Shown: positions 55,828 to 64,000 of the stretch, one piece after another
Position numbering within the stretch: the first letter of the stretch is position 1
How the letters are laid out: the number at the start of each line of letters is the position of its first letter
Made by a program: the position numbers and the translations under genes
Notes under the pieces: generated by a model
Databases searched by the model: none
What the model was told of the DNA's origin: nothing
Seen by the model: the letters and a program-made list of their open reading frames with translations, nothing else
NCBI GenBank assembly: GCA_901456055.1
Contig: CABDWT010000002.1
Span: 434,001-498,000 of the forward strand
Direction: 5' to 3'
DNA length: 64,000 bases
From: Phytobacter ursingii
GTDB lineage: Bacteria > Pseudomonadota > Gammaproteobacteria > Enterobacterales > Enterobacteriaceae

Positions 55828-55862
55828 CTGCTCCCGGCAACAGTCTGCCGGGAGCGGTTTTT
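55828..55862. terminator. Terminator between the MFS gene and setA
   Basis: GCTCCCGGCA (55830-55839), loop ACAGTC and TGCCGGGAGC (55846-55855) are followed by GGTTTTT. This strong 10-bp stem lies in the 43-bp gap between convergent stops and marks the right edge of the accessory module. Confidence 0.88.
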
Positions 55863-55866
55863 CACA

Positions 55867-57045
55867 TCACACGTCTTTAACCCGGCTGGTCAAAAAGAGC
55901 GTCACCAGCGAGAGCACCGCAATCACCCAGTACACTTTCGCATGGCCGAAACTTTGCGCCAGTGCGCCCTGTATAACCCCGGCGAGGATCACCCCCGTAG
56001 AGATACTGTTGGTGAACAGCGTTGTCGCGGATCCGGCACGGCCAGGCATCAGATCCTGGAACCATAGCATGCCTATACCGGCAATAATCCCAATAAAGAT
56101 AGCGTTAAAGATCTGCAGGCCAAGCAACGCTTCACGGCTATGGAACACGATAAGCCCAACATAAAAGACCACCCCCGCCGCCACAGCACTGACCATCATC
56201 TTGCGCTTACCAAAACGCTTAACGTAGTACCCCGCGAGGATCATTGCCGGGATCTCCAGTCCTGCGGCCGTTCCCATTAACACCCCCGCCAGACTGTCCG
56301 GTAAACCCAGTTCGCTGCTGATCCACAGTGGCATATCAATGATGTACATCGTGTTGCAGGTCCACATCATCGTCGAGGCGATAAATAACATACGGACGTT
56401 CTTATTGCCCCAACCGCTGACTTCCGTCACGGCGATATCTGCAGGCTGTTCGATCCGCTTCACGGAGGGCAACCACAACGCCACCAGCACCAGGCTTATC
56501 ACGAAGATACCGGCGGCGATCGCGTACATAGCGGTAAAGCCGTAGTTAAGCGCCAGCATAAAGGCCATCGGCGGCCCAACAACCCATGCCACCGAAATTT
56601 GCGCACGCATGATTGAGCTGAACATCACCACTTCACGCGCTGAGCTGTCCGCATATTCCCGCGCCAGCGCGAAAAGCTGCGGCATCGCGGTACTCGCCAG
56701 CGACGCTAGCATCACGCCACAGGTGATCAGGGTCAGATAATGGCGATTGAAGGCAAACAGAAGGGCGTTTCCCACCGCCATCAGGCAGCAAAACATAATC
56801 AGTTTTTTGCGATCGCCCTGCTGGTCAGAGCGTTTTGCCAGTCCGAGGCTGACCAGGATCCCGGCAATGGCGTTAACGGTATAAAACAGTCCAACCCAAA
56901 ACGGTTGCGCCCCCACCTCACGACTCAGAAAAAGACTCAGCGTCGGGGCCTGCAAAGCACCGGCAACACCGATCATAAACGCGACGATCATAAAAGCGAT
57001 GAAGACGCCGTTCAGGCGACGTCCCATCGTGACTAACCAGAGCAT
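55867..57045 (-). CDS. setA: Sugar efflux transporter SetA
   Basis: SetA is a 12-helix MFS sugar exporter that acts downstream of SgrS in glucose-phosphate stress. The ATG at 57045 (MLWLVTMGRRLNGVFIAF) gives 392 residues, the E. coli length; a longer frame runs back into sgrS. Motifs include LAKRSDQQGDRKKL, MWTCNTMYIIDMPLWISSEL and GMLWFQDLMPGRAG. It lies immediately downstream of sgrS on the same strand, about 27 bp past the sgrS terminator. Confidence 0.96.
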   Translation of the reverse strand: MLWLVTMGRRLNGVFIAFMIVAFMIGVAGALQAPTLSLFLSREVGAQPFWVGLFYTVNAIAGILVSLGLAKRSDQQGDRKKLIMFCCLMAVGNALLFAFNRHYLTLITCGVMLASLASTAMPQLFALAREYADSSAREVVMFSSIMRAQISVAWVVGPPMAFMLALNYGFTAMYAIAAGIFVISLVLVALWLPSVKRIEQPADIAVTEVSGWGNKNVRMLFIASTMMWTCNTMYIIDMPLWISSELGLPDSLAGVLMGTAAGLEIPAMILAGYYVKRFGKRKMMVSAVAAGVVFYVGLIVFHSREALLGLQIFNAIFIGIIAGIGMLWFQDLMPGRAGSATTLFTNSISTGVILAGVIQGALAQSFGHAKVYWVIAVLSLVTLFLTSRVKDV

Positions 57046-57071
57046 AAAGATCCCTTGCACGCGAAAGAAAC

Positions 57072-57318
57072 GAAAAAAGCCAGCAGATAATAACTGCTGG
57101 CGTGGTGATAAGCACCAATACTCAGTCACACATGATGGACGCGTTTCAGGGTTCAGAGACCGGGATTGTCACTTCCCACTGCATTAATTCTTCGAGCATT
57201 TTCAGCCGCTGGTTCGTACTCAGACAAAAGAGCCGGGACGCATCCTGCGTCGCGCGAAAATACGCTAAGTAAAATTGCCGTGTAGACGATCTCTTCATAG
57301 CCACCTCCTCGCTTCATC
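57072..57318 (-). ncRNA. sgrS: Small RNA SgrS (dual function)
   Basis: SgrS is the Hfq-dependent RNA induced by SgrR under sugar-phosphate stress; it represses ptsG. The pairing region GTGTGACTGAGTATTGGTG, which matches the ptsG start region, is intact near 57109-57127. A 3' terminator hairpin (GCCAGCAG, loop TTATTAT, CTGCTGGC) then ends in TTTTTT. The 5' end, near GATGAAGCGAGGAGG, is placed by similarity with E. coli. The RNA is about 247 nt against about 227 in E. coli, mostly because the encoded sgrT is longer. Confidence 0.93.
57146..57298 (-). CDS. sgrT: Peptide SgrT encoded in SgrS
   Basis: SgrT blocks glucose transport by EIICB-Glc at the protein level. The 50-residue frame reads MKRSSTRQFYLAYFRATQDA, then SRLFCLSTNQRLKMLEELMQ, then WEVTIPVSEP. 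It shares RQFY, YF-AT, LS--QRL-MLE-LMQW with the 43-residue E. coli peptide. The N-terminus is extended by about six residues. GAGGAGG before the ATG is a strong ribosome site. Confidence 0.9.
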   Translation of the reverse strand: MKRSSTRQFYLAYFRATQDASRLFCLSTNQRLKMLEELMQWEVTIPVSEP

Positions 57319-57385
57319 ACGGAGGATTATTGGCTTAATATAGGGATAAATAAATTGCTGACTTTTCATCAGGAGTTCCCCTTTT

Positions 57386-59041
57386 ATGCCATCAGGTCGC
57401 CTGCAACAACAGTTCATTCGTCTATGGCAATGTTGTGACGGGAAATCTCAGGAGACAACGCTCAATGAGTTGGCCGATTTGCTGAGCTGTTCCCGTCGCC
57501 ATATGCGCACCCTGCTCAATACCATGCAAGATCGTGGCTGGCTGACCTGGGAGGCAGAAGCCGGACGCGGCAAACGTTCGCGCCTGACATTTCTCTATAC
57601 CGGTCTCGCCTTACAGCAACAGCGGGCAGAGGACTTACTGGAACAGGATCGTATCGAGCAACTGGTTCAACTGGTGGGCGATAAGAGCGCGGTCCGCCAG
57701 ATGTTGATCTCGCATTTGGGCCGTAGCTTCCGCCAGGGGCGGCATATTCTGCGGGTTTTGTACTACCGTCCACTGCGTAATCTGCTGCCAGGCACCGCCC
57801 TGCGGCGCTCTGAAACCCACATGGCGCGGCAGATTTTTAGCGCGCTGACACGCATAAATGAGGAAAATGGGGAACTGGAAGCCGATATCGCGCATCACTG
57901 GAAAGCGATCACGCCGCTCCACTGGCGTTTTTATTTGCGCCCCGGCATCCATTTTCACCATGGGCGTGAACTCGAAATGCGCGATGTCATCGCCTCCCTC
58001 GAACGCGTCTGTACACTGCCGCTCTACTCGCATATCACCAAGGTTATCTCTCCGACGCCCTGGACGCTGGATATTCACCTGTCGCAGCCGGACACCTGGC
58101 TGCCCTGGCTGATGGGACATGTGCCCGCCATGATCCTGCCGCAGGAGTGGAACTCGATGGACAATTTCTCCAGCCATCCTGTCGGCACCGGGCCTTATGC
58201 GGTCACGCGCAATAATAATAACCAGCTGAAAATTCATGCATTTGATGACTACTTCGGTTATCGCGCGCTTATCGATGAAGTCAATGTCTGGGTACTGCCG
58301 GAAATTGGCGATGAACCGAATGGCGGCCTGACCATTGACGGGCCAACCGACGGCGAAAAAGCGGTCGAAAGCCGCCTCGAAGAGGGCTGTTACTATCTGC
58401 TCTTCGATGCCCGCTCACACCGGGGCGCAAACCAGGCCGTTCGCGACTGGATAAGCCAGGTTCTCTCCCCCAACCGGCTGCTCTACCACGCGGAAGAACA
58501 TTATCAGCAGTACTGGTTCCCGGCGTACGGCCTGCTGCCGCGCTGGCACCATGCGCGACCTGGCAGTGGTGAAAAACCTGCGGGGCTGGAATCACTCACC
58601 CTGATTTTCTATCGCGATCACAACGAGCATAAAGCGATTGCCAACACCATGAGCAAGCTACTGGCGCAACATGATGTGCGCCTGGAGATACAAGAAGTGG
58701 ATTACGAAGAGTGGCACCGCGGCGATATCGTCAGCGATATCTGGCTCAATAGCGCCAACTTCACGCTGCCGCTCGATTTTTCCCTCTTTACGCATTTGTA
58801 TGAAGTCCCGCTTATTCAACACTGCGTCCCGCTGGACTGGCAGGCCGATGCTGAGCGTTGGCGCGCCGGAAACATGAATCTGGCCGTCTGGTGTCAGCAG
58901 TTACTGGCAAGCAAAACCCTGGTTCCGCTGATTCATCACTGGCTGCGGATTCAGGGTCAGCGCAGTATGCGCGGTCTGCGTATGAACACCCTTGGCTGGT
59001 TTGACTTCAAATCCGCATGGTTCGCCCCGCCCGACCCGTAA
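57386..59041 (+). CDS. sgrR: Sugar-phosphate stress regulator SgrR
   Basis: SgrR activates sgrS-setA when sugar phosphates accumulate and represses itself. The 551 residues match E. coli. An N-terminal winged-helix domain ([20 protein letters not shown], about residues 33-52) precedes a large region like peptide-binding extracytoplasmic proteins (about 160-500), here cytoplasmic and thought to bind a small molecule. AGGAG lies 11 nt before the ATG. It diverges from sgrS across a 67-bp gap that must hold both promoters. Confidence 0.97.
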   Translation: MPSGRLQQQFIRLWQCCDGKSQETTLNELADLLSCSRRHMRTLLNTMQDRGWLTWEAEAGRGKRSRLTFLYTGLALQQQRAEDLLEQDRIEQLVQLVGDKSAVRQMLISHLGRSFRQGRHILRVLYYRPLRNLLPGTALRRSETHMARQIFSALTRINEENGELEADIAHHWKAITPLHWRFYLRPGIHFHHGRELEMRDVIASLERVCTLPLYSHITKVISPTPWTLDIHLSQPDTWLPWLMGHVPAMILPQEWNSMDNFSSHPVGTGPYAVTRNNNNQLKIHAFDDYFGYRALIDEVNVWVLPEIGDEPNGGLTIDGPTDGEKAVESRLEEGCYYLLFDARSHRGANQAVRDWISQVLSPNRLLYHAEEHYQQYWFPAYGLLPRWHHARPGSGEKPAGLESLTLIFYRDHNEHKAIANTMSKLLAQHDVRLEIQEVDYEEWHRGDIVSDIWLNSANFTLPLDFSLFTHLYEVPLIQHCVPLDWQADAERWRAGNMNLAVWCQQLLASKTLVPLIHHWLRIQGQRSMRGLRMNTLGWFDFKSAWFAPPDP

Positions 59042-59117
59042 TCGTTCAGATTCTGGCGCTTCCTGCTGAATGATAAAGGGGCGCTTTCAGAAAACTTACA
59101 AAATCATTACAATGGCG

Positions 59118-59205
59118 CAGTGCTCAACGGGGTGCTGCGCCAAAAGCGTGTGCTGAGAAAATACCCGTCGAACCTGATCCGGATAACGCCGGCGAAGGGA
59201 TTTGA
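59118..59205 (+). promoter_or_regulatory. TPP riboswitch (thi-box) upstream of thiBPQ
   Basis: Conserved blocks appear in order: CAACGGGGTGCT, then TGCTGAGAAAATACCCG, CGAACCTGATCCGGATAA and GCCGGCGAAGGGA. The CUGAGA and ACCUGAU cores are the pyrimidine- and pyrophosphate-sensing parts. It lies about 45 bp upstream of the thiB start, so control is probably at translation initiation; no clear terminator stem follows. Confidence 0.95.
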
Positions 59206-59251
59206 GGCTATCGCTTAAAATCCTCTTTGCCACCCATTTTTGAGGTGCAAA

Positions 59252-60235
59252 GTGCTTAAAAAAGTTCTGCCATTCCTGCTGCTTGCCGCAGCTCCCGCTT
59301 TCGCGAAACCGACCCTGACCGTTTACACCTACGATTCCTTCTCTGCGGAATGGGGACCGGGACCCGCGGTAAAAAAAGCCTTCGAAGCCGACTGCAACTG
59401 TGAATTGAAATTTGTCGCGCTGGAAGATGGCGTATCACTGCTTAACCGTCTGCGTATGGAAGGCAAAAACAGCAAAGCGGATGTGGTGCTGGGGCTGGAT
59501 AACAACCTGCTGGAAGCCGCCACACAGACCAAACTGTTCGCCAAAAGCGGCATTTCCCCGGACGCCGTTACCGTGCCTGGCGGCTGGAAAAACGACACCT
59601 TCGTTCCGTTTGACTACGGCTGGTTTGCGTTCGTTTATGACAAAAACAAGCTGAAAAACCCACCGAAAAGCCTGAAAGAACTGGTAGAAAGCTCACAGAA
59701 ATGGCGCGTGATTTATGAAGATCCGCGGACCAGTACGCCAGGTCTCGGCCTGTTGCTGTGGATGCAGAAAGTGTACGGCGATAAGGCCCCGGAAGCCTGG
59801 CAAAAACTGGCGGCCAAAACCGTCACGGTCACTAAGGGCTGGAGCGAAGCGTACGGTCTGTTCCTGAAAGGAGAAGGTGACCTGGTGCTGAGCTACACTA
59901 CCTCTCCGGCTTACCACATCATTGAAGAGAAGAAAGACAACTACGCCGCCGCGGCCTTTAGCGAAGGTCACTACCTGCAGGTTGAAGTGGCTGCCCGAAC
60001 CGCTGCCAGTAAGCAGCCGGAACTGGCAGAGAAATTCCTGAAATTTATGGTCTCTCCGGCATTCCAGAACGCCATCCCGACCGGTAACTGGATGTACCCG
60101 GTCAGCAATGTCTCTCTGCCCGCCGGATTCGATGCGCTGGTGAAACCACAAACCTCGCTGGAATATACCCCGCAAGACGTCGCAACCCAGCGCGGCGAAT
60201 GGATTAATGCATGGCAACGCGCCGTCAGCCGCTAA
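59252..60235 (+). CDS. thiB: Thiamine/TPP-binding periplasmic protein ThiB (TbpA)
   Basis: ThiB is the periplasmic binding protein for thiamine, its mono- and pyrophosphate. I use the GTG at 59252, giving 327 residues as in E. coli, with GAGG 6 nt upstream; a TTG four codons earlier is unlikely. The signal peptide is VLKKVLPFLLLAAAPAFA, cleaved before KPTLTVYTYDSF. Later motifs DPRTSTPGLGLLLWMQKVYG and FLKGEGDLVLSYTTSPAYH are typical. It is controlled by the TPP riboswitch and overlaps thiP by 25 nt. Confidence 0.96.
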   Translation: MLKKVLPFLLLAAAPAFAKPTLTVYTYDSFSAEWGPGPAVKKAFEADCNCELKFVALEDGVSLLNRLRMEGKNSKADVVLGLDNNLLEAATQTKLFAKSGISPDAVTVPGGWKNDTFVPFDYGWFAFVYDKNKLKNPPKSLKELVESSQKWRVIYEDPRTSTPGLGLLLWMQKVYGDKAPEAWQKLAAKTVTVTKGWSEAYGLFLKGEGDLVLSYTTSPAYHIIEEKKDNYAAAAFSEGHYLQVEVAARTAASKQPELAEKFLKFMVSPAFQNAIPTGNWMYPVSNVSLPAGFDALVKPQTSLEYTPQDVATQRGEWINAWQRAVSR

Positions 60236-61821
60236 CCTTCGGCTGGCTGGTTCCCGGTCTGGCCGCCGCCACATTGATGGTGGTGGTGGCCATCTCCGCG
60301 TTTCTCGCACTCTGGCAAAACGCCCCTGCGGCCGATCTGACAGCACTCCTGCATGATAGCTATCTGTGGCACGTGGTACGTTTTTCTTTCTGGCAGGCCT
60401 TCTTATCGGCGCTGCTTTCCGTCGTGCCGGCCATTTTTCTTGCCCGCGCGCTCTACCGGCGACGCTTCCCCGGTCGTCTTGCCCTGCTGCGTCTGTGCGC
60501 GATGACGCTGATCCTCCCGGTACTGGTTGGGGTATTTGGTATTCTGAGTGTCTATGGCCGCCAGGGCTGGCTTGCCTCCGCGTTTCGCGCGGCAGGTCTG
60601 GACTGGACATTTTCACCGTACGGATTGCTGGGCATTTTGCTGGCGCACGTTTTTTTTAACCTGCCGATGGCCGCCCGTCTGCTGTTACAGACTCTGGAGC
60701 AGATCCCTGGCGAGCAGCGACAATTGGCCGCTCAGCTCGGTATGCGCGGCTGGTCTTTCTTCCGTTATGTCGAGTGGCCCTGGCTGCGTCGCCAAATCCC
60801 GCCTGTCGCGGCCCTGATCTTCATGCTCTGCTTTGCAAGTTTTGCCACCGTGCTGTCGCTGGGTGGTGGCCCGCAAGCGACGACGATTGAACTGGCTATC
60901 TACCAGGCATTGAGTTACGACTTCGACCCTGGCCGCGCGGCACTGCTGGCACTCATTCAGATGATCTGCTGCCTGGGTCTGGTCCTGCTCAGCCAGCGCC
61001 TTAGCAAAGCCATATCCGTTGGCAGCCATCAGATCCAGGGCTGGCGCAACCCGGAAGATCGTTTTTTCAGCCGTTTCGCCGACTACTCACTCATTCTACT
61101 GGCGCTCCTGCTACTGTTGCCGCCCCTGCTGGCGGTCATTGTCGACGGCCTGAACCTGAGACTTTTTCATGTGCTTGCCCAGCCCGTGCTCTGGCAGGCA
61201 ATCTGGACCTCAGTGCGCATCGCGCTGGGAGCGGGATTGCTGTGCATCACATTGACCATGATGTTGCTCTGGAGCAGTCGTGAGTTACGCTCGCGCCAGC
61301 ATCAACTGGCCGGGCAAACGCTGGAGATGAGCGGCATGCTGATTCTGGCGATGCCGGGCATTGTGCTGGCGACCGGCTTTTTCCTGCTGCTTAGTAACAG
61401 CATCGGCCTGCCCTCATCCGCCGACGGTATTGTGATTTTCACCAATGCGCTGATGGCGATTCCCTATGCCATGAAAGTACTGGAAAACCCCATGCGTGAT
61501 GTCACAGCACGCTATAGCCTGCTCTGTCAGTCGCTGGGGATTGAGGGGTTCAGCCGCTTACGCGTCGTGGAGCTGCGTGCCCTGAAAGCGCCGCTTGCCC
61601 AGGCGCTGGCATTTGCCTGTGTGCTGTCGATTGGCGATTTTGGCGTCGTGGCGTTGTTTGGCAATGATGATTTCCGTACGCTGCCGTTCTGGCTTTATCA
61701 GCAGATTGGCTCTTACCGCACGCAGGACGGCGCCGTTACCGCGCTGATTTTGCTGCTCCTGTGCTTTTTACTGTTCACCCTTATCGAAAAACTTCCGGGC
61801 CGCCATGCTAAGACTGATTGA
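60211..61821 (+). CDS. thiP: Thiamine/TPP ABC transporter permease ThiP
   Basis: ThiP is the fused two-domain inner-membrane permease of the ThiBPQ importer. The 536 residues hold about 12 helices and two EAA-type coupling loops: [20 protein letters not shown] in the first half and [20 protein letters not shown] in the second. It starts inside the end of thiB and overlaps thiQ by 17 nt, so all three genes are translationally coupled. Confidence 0.97.
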   Translation: MATRRQPLTFGWLVPGLAAATLMVVVAISAFLALWQNAPAADLTALLHDSYLWHVVRFSFWQAFLSALLSVVPAIFLARALYRRRFPGRLALLRLCAMTLILPVLVGVFGILSVYGRQGWLASAFRAAGLDWTFSPYGLLGILLAHVFFNLPMAARLLLQTLEQIPGEQRQLAAQLGMRGWSFFRYVEWPWLRRQIPPVAALIFMLCFASFATVLSLGGGPQATTIELAIYQALSYDFDPGRAALLALIQMICCLGLVLLSQRLSKAISVGSHQIQGWRNPEDRFFSRFADYSLILLALLLLLPPLLAVIVDGLNLRLFHVLAQPVLWQAIWTSVRIALGAGLLCITLTMMLLWSSRELRSRQHQLAGQTLEMSGMLILAMPGIVLATGFFLLLSNSIGLPSSADGIVIFTNALMAIPYAMKVLENPMRDVTARYSLLCQSLGIEGFSRLRVVELRALKAPLAQALAFACVLSIGDFGVVALFGNDDFRTLPFWLYQQIGSYRTQDGAVTALILLLLCFLLFTLIEKLPGRHAKTD

Positions 61822-62500
61822 TGTAACCTGGCTGTATCAGCATTTACCCATGCGTTTTACGCTTTCGATTAAACAGGGTGAGCAGGTCGCCGTGCTTGGT
61901 CCGAGCGGTGCCGGGAAAAGTACACTGCTGAATTTAATCGCCGGTTTTCTCTCGCCAGCCAGCGGCGTCATCATGATTGAAGATAGCGATCACACCGGCA
62001 CGCCGCCTTCGCGGCGCCCGGTGTCAATGCTGTTTCAGGAGAACAACCTCTTTACCCATCTCACCGTCAGGCAAAATATTGGTCTGGGGCTGGACCCGGG
62101 CCTTAAACTGTCCACGGCGCAAAATACAAAGCTCGTCACCATTGCCTGTACGATGGGTCTGGATGCGTTGCTTGACCGCATGCCGGATCAGCTTTCTGGC
62201 GGCCAGCGCCAACGCGTGGCGCTGGCCCGTTGCCTGGTACGTGAACAACCGGTGCTCTTGCTGGATGAACCTTTCTCCGCGCTCGATCCGGCCCTTCGCC
62301 TGGAGATGCTGGCGCTGGTAAAAGAGGTGTGCCATCGCCAGCAGTTAACGCTGTTGATGGTGTCGCACAATGTGGAAGATGCCGCCCGCATCGCATCGCG
62401 TGCGCTGGTGATTGCCGATGGACGTATCGCCTGGGACGGGAAAACAGACGAATTGCTCAGCGGCAACGCGCCTGTCTCCACCCTGCTTGGGATCAGGTAA
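61805..62500 (+). CDS. thiQ: Thiamine/TPP ABC transporter ATPase ThiQ
   Basis: ThiQ is the ATP-binding subunit of the thiamine importer. Motifs are Walker [10 protein letters not shown] (about 38-46), Q-loop FQENNLF, signature [15 protein letters not shown], Walker [14 protein letters not shown] and the H-loop switch MVSHNVEDA. The length is 231 residues. Its 3' end overlaps the convergent yabI 3' end by 8 bp, with no terminator between them. Confidence 0.97.
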   Translation: MLRLIDVTWLYQHLPMRFTLSIKQGEQVAVLGPSGAGKSTLLNLIAGFLSPASGVIMIEDSDHTGTPPSRRPVSMLFQENNLFTHLTVRQNIGLGLDPGLKLSTAQNTKLVTIACTMGLDALLDRMPDQLSGGQRQRVALARCLVREQPVLLLDEPFSALDPALRLEMLALVKEVCHRQQLTLLMVSHNVEDAARIASRALVIADGRIAWDGKTDELLSGNAPVSTLLGIR

Positions 62501-63257
62501 CTACTTTTTGCAAAATAGACAGGTAGATGGGCATTAACGGGTGGCGAACCAGAATCGTCACCGCAACCAGGGCCCCTGCCGTCAGGAGTGGCGCCAGCCA
62601 GAACAATCGACGACGCGGCAGCCAGGCCGTTAAACGATCCAGCCCTGCTTTACCGCTGCGCCACAGGCGCCAGCACATCCAGAACGCCAGCCAGAGCAAC
62701 ACCGCCGCCAGTAACAGCAGCCATTTAAAATTACCGCTCTGCTCTCCCGCCGGAATATCAATCGCTGCCCCGGCAAGAATACCAGGCAGGAAATAAAAGG
62801 GCGGCCACAATAGACAGCCAAGGATGTTGGGAGGGATAAATTTCGTGACCGGTAAATCCAGCATGCCTGCAACCATTGGCACAACCGGGCGCGTCGGGCC
62901 GACAAAGCGCCCGACCAGAATAGTGAACACACTGTGCTGATGCAGCGCATGCTCGGTTTTATCCAGCAGCGCTTTGTTCTTACGAATGAATGACCAACGG
63001 TGCAGCGGCTTTTTGAAACGCCAGCCGAGCCAGAATGAGATCCAGTCTCCCAGCAGGCACCCCACGATCCCCGCCATCCAGGCGTACCAGAAATTCACTT
63101 CGCCGCTGCCAATCAGCGCACCGAGCGCCGCCATCATCACCGTGCCGGGAAGAATCAACCCCACCAGCGCCAGCGACTCCAGGAAAGCCACGAGCGCAAT
63201 CGCAATCAGCGTGTAGGCCGTAGATTGGGTAACAAAGTGTTCCAGCAATGCTTGCAT
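62493..63257 (-). CDS. yabI: DedA-family inner-membrane protein YabI
   Basis: YabI belongs to the DedA family of undecaprenyl-phosphate/lipid transporter-like membrane proteins. The ATG at 63257 ([20 protein letters not shown]) gives 254 residues, the E. coli length; a TTG five codons earlier is possible. Motifs are the early [19 protein letters not shown], the DedA signature [19 protein letters not shown], and a glycine-rich [13 protein letters not shown]. It is tail-to-tail with thiQ. Confidence 0.94.
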   Translation of the reverse strand: MQALLEHFVTQSTAYTLIAIALVAFLESLALVGLILPGTVMMAALGALIGSGEVNFWYAWMAGIVGCLLGDWISFWLGWRFKKPLHRWSFIRKNKALLDKTEHALHQHSVFTILVGRFVGPTRPVVPMVAGMLDLPVTKFIPPNILGCLLWPPFYFLPGILAGAAIDIPAGEQSGNFKWLLLLAAVLLWLAFWMCWRLWRSGKAGLDRLTAWLPRRRLFWLAPLLTAGALVAVTILVRHPLMPIYLSILQKVVT

Positions 63258-63384
63258 ATGTTTTCCGGTCAAAAAATGAAGCTGGCATTCTCCAGGCGCA
63301 TACCCTGAGGGTCAAGCTTCAATTATCTGAATATTTTGCCGGTTATGACAGGTTGCCGGGCCACTCCTTGCCTATCTTTACGCT

Positions 63385-64000
63385 CTATTCACATCCTGCA
63401 CGAAATTCACTGGGGCTGGCACCGGTACATTTTTTGAAGACGCGCGAGAAATAGAGCTGATCTTCAAAGCCGACATTGCGCCCCACACTGGCGATCGGCA
63501 TACGTGTCGTACTCAACAGCAGCTTCGCCTGACTGATACGCTGATCCTCGCGCCAGCTCAGCACGCTCACCCCCAATTGCTGACGGAACAGGTGCGAGAG
63601 ACGGGACGGCGACAGACACACATGCTGCGCGACGCTGGCGATATCAAAATGGTTGTCCGCCAGATGATCGCTGATGTACTGGCAGGCGTCGCGAACGCGG
63701 TTATCGAGCGGCGGATGCAGTGATTCATTGATGGCATCCATACGGCGCAACAACAGCTGTTCGAGGAGATTTATCGCCAGCAATTCTGCGTAACGTCCCC
63801 CGCTCTGCCCGGCATCGATAATCTGCCCAAAGAGTTCGCTAAACTGCGCCAGCCAGGGCTCTTCCGGGCGAAAGAAACCGGTTTGCGCGAAAATAGTCGG
63901 CCAGCTTAGCCACTCATGCCAGTAGGCGCGTGGGCGGAAGTAGACCCACTGGTGATACCACTCTTTCGCATCCGGGTGGCGGCCATAGTGATGAATTTCT
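63385..64000 (-). CDS. araC: Arabinose operon regulator AraC, 3' part (partial)
   Basis: AraC activates or represses the L-arabinose genes. About 204 C-terminal codons are present; the gene runs off the window at 64000, so the arm and most of the sugar-binding cupin are missing. The start of the visible part ([21 protein letters not shown]) is the dimer/cupin region. The DNA-binding domain holds two helix-turn-helices, [20 protein letters not shown] and [20 protein letters not shown]. The protein ends at EFRAGCE, about 11 residues earlier than E. coli AraC, as in the shorter Salmonella/Citrobacter form. Confidence 0.97.
   Translation of the reverse strand, partial: EIHHYGRHPDAKEWYHQWVYFRPRAYWHEWLSWPTIFAQTGFFRPEEPWLAQFSELFGQIIDAGQSGGRYAELLAINLLEQLLLRRMDAINESLHPPLDNRVRDACQYISDHLADNHFDIASVAQHVCLSPSRLSHLFRQQLGVSVLSWREDQRISQAKLLLSTTRMPIASVGRNVGFEDQLYFSRVFKKCTGASPSEFRAGCE

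Noticed and set aside
59693-60616. Minus-strand open frame opposite thiB and thiP
   Set aside because: It crosses two coupled real genes on the other strand and has no protein-like motifs.

Overview
This window is chromosomal DNA from an enteric gammaproteobacterium of the family Enterobacteriaceae, close to Escherichia, Salmonella, Citrobacter and Enterobacter. The conserved genes have E. coli K-12-type lengths and order (aceE-pdhR-aroP ... ampE-ampD-nadC-ppdD-hofBC-guaC-coaE-zapD-yacG-mutT-secA-secM-lpxC-ftsZ ... mraZ-cra-ilvHI-leuO-leuLABCD ... setA-sgrS-sgrR-thiBPQ-yabI-araC). It is not K-12: two accessory modules sit in junctions that are closed in K-12, sgrT is longer, and araC has the short C-terminus. 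The genus is left open. All comparisons with K-12 are from memory, not from a search.

Layout. 1-9 kb holds the 5' part of aceE, pdhR with its operator, aroP, a GPH-family sugar transporter coupled to a GH43 glycosidase (accessory), ampED and nadC. Two ERIC-like repeats lie in inverted orientation near 1.13 and 6.56 kb. 9-15.7 kb holds the type IV pilin cluster ppdD-hofB-hofC, guaC, coaE-zapD-yacG and mutT. 15.8-37.2 kb is the secA-secM unit, lpxC and the complete dcw cell-wall/division cluster on the minus strand (ftsZ, ftsA, ftsQ, ddlB, murC, murG, ftsW, murD, mraY, murF, murE, ftsI, ftsL, rsmH, mraZ), with many 1-14 nt overlaps. It is preceded by a sigma-70 promoter and a three-repeat MraZ box. 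37.8-48 kb holds cra, ilvIH, leuO and the attenuated leu operon with its leader peptide.

48-55.9 kb is the second accessory module, between leuD and setA. It is a four-gene + strand operon: an old-yellow-enzyme/iron-sulfur enoate reductase, a YdiB-type quinate/shikimate dehydrogenase, a YdiM-type MFS transporter and a type I dehydroquinate dehydratase. It is followed by a LysR regulator diverging from an ACS-family MFS transporter. I read it as a hydroaromatic acid (quinate/shikimate) uptake and conversion locus with a possible reductive step. This is the best candidate in the window for something not well described.

55.9-64 kb holds the sugar-phosphate stress module (setA, the small RNA sgrS with its peptide sgrT, sgrR), the TPP riboswitch-controlled thiBPQ thiamine transporter, the DedA protein yabI and the 3' part of araC. 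I see no rRNA, tRNA, CRISPR array, prophage, insertion sequence or integrase.
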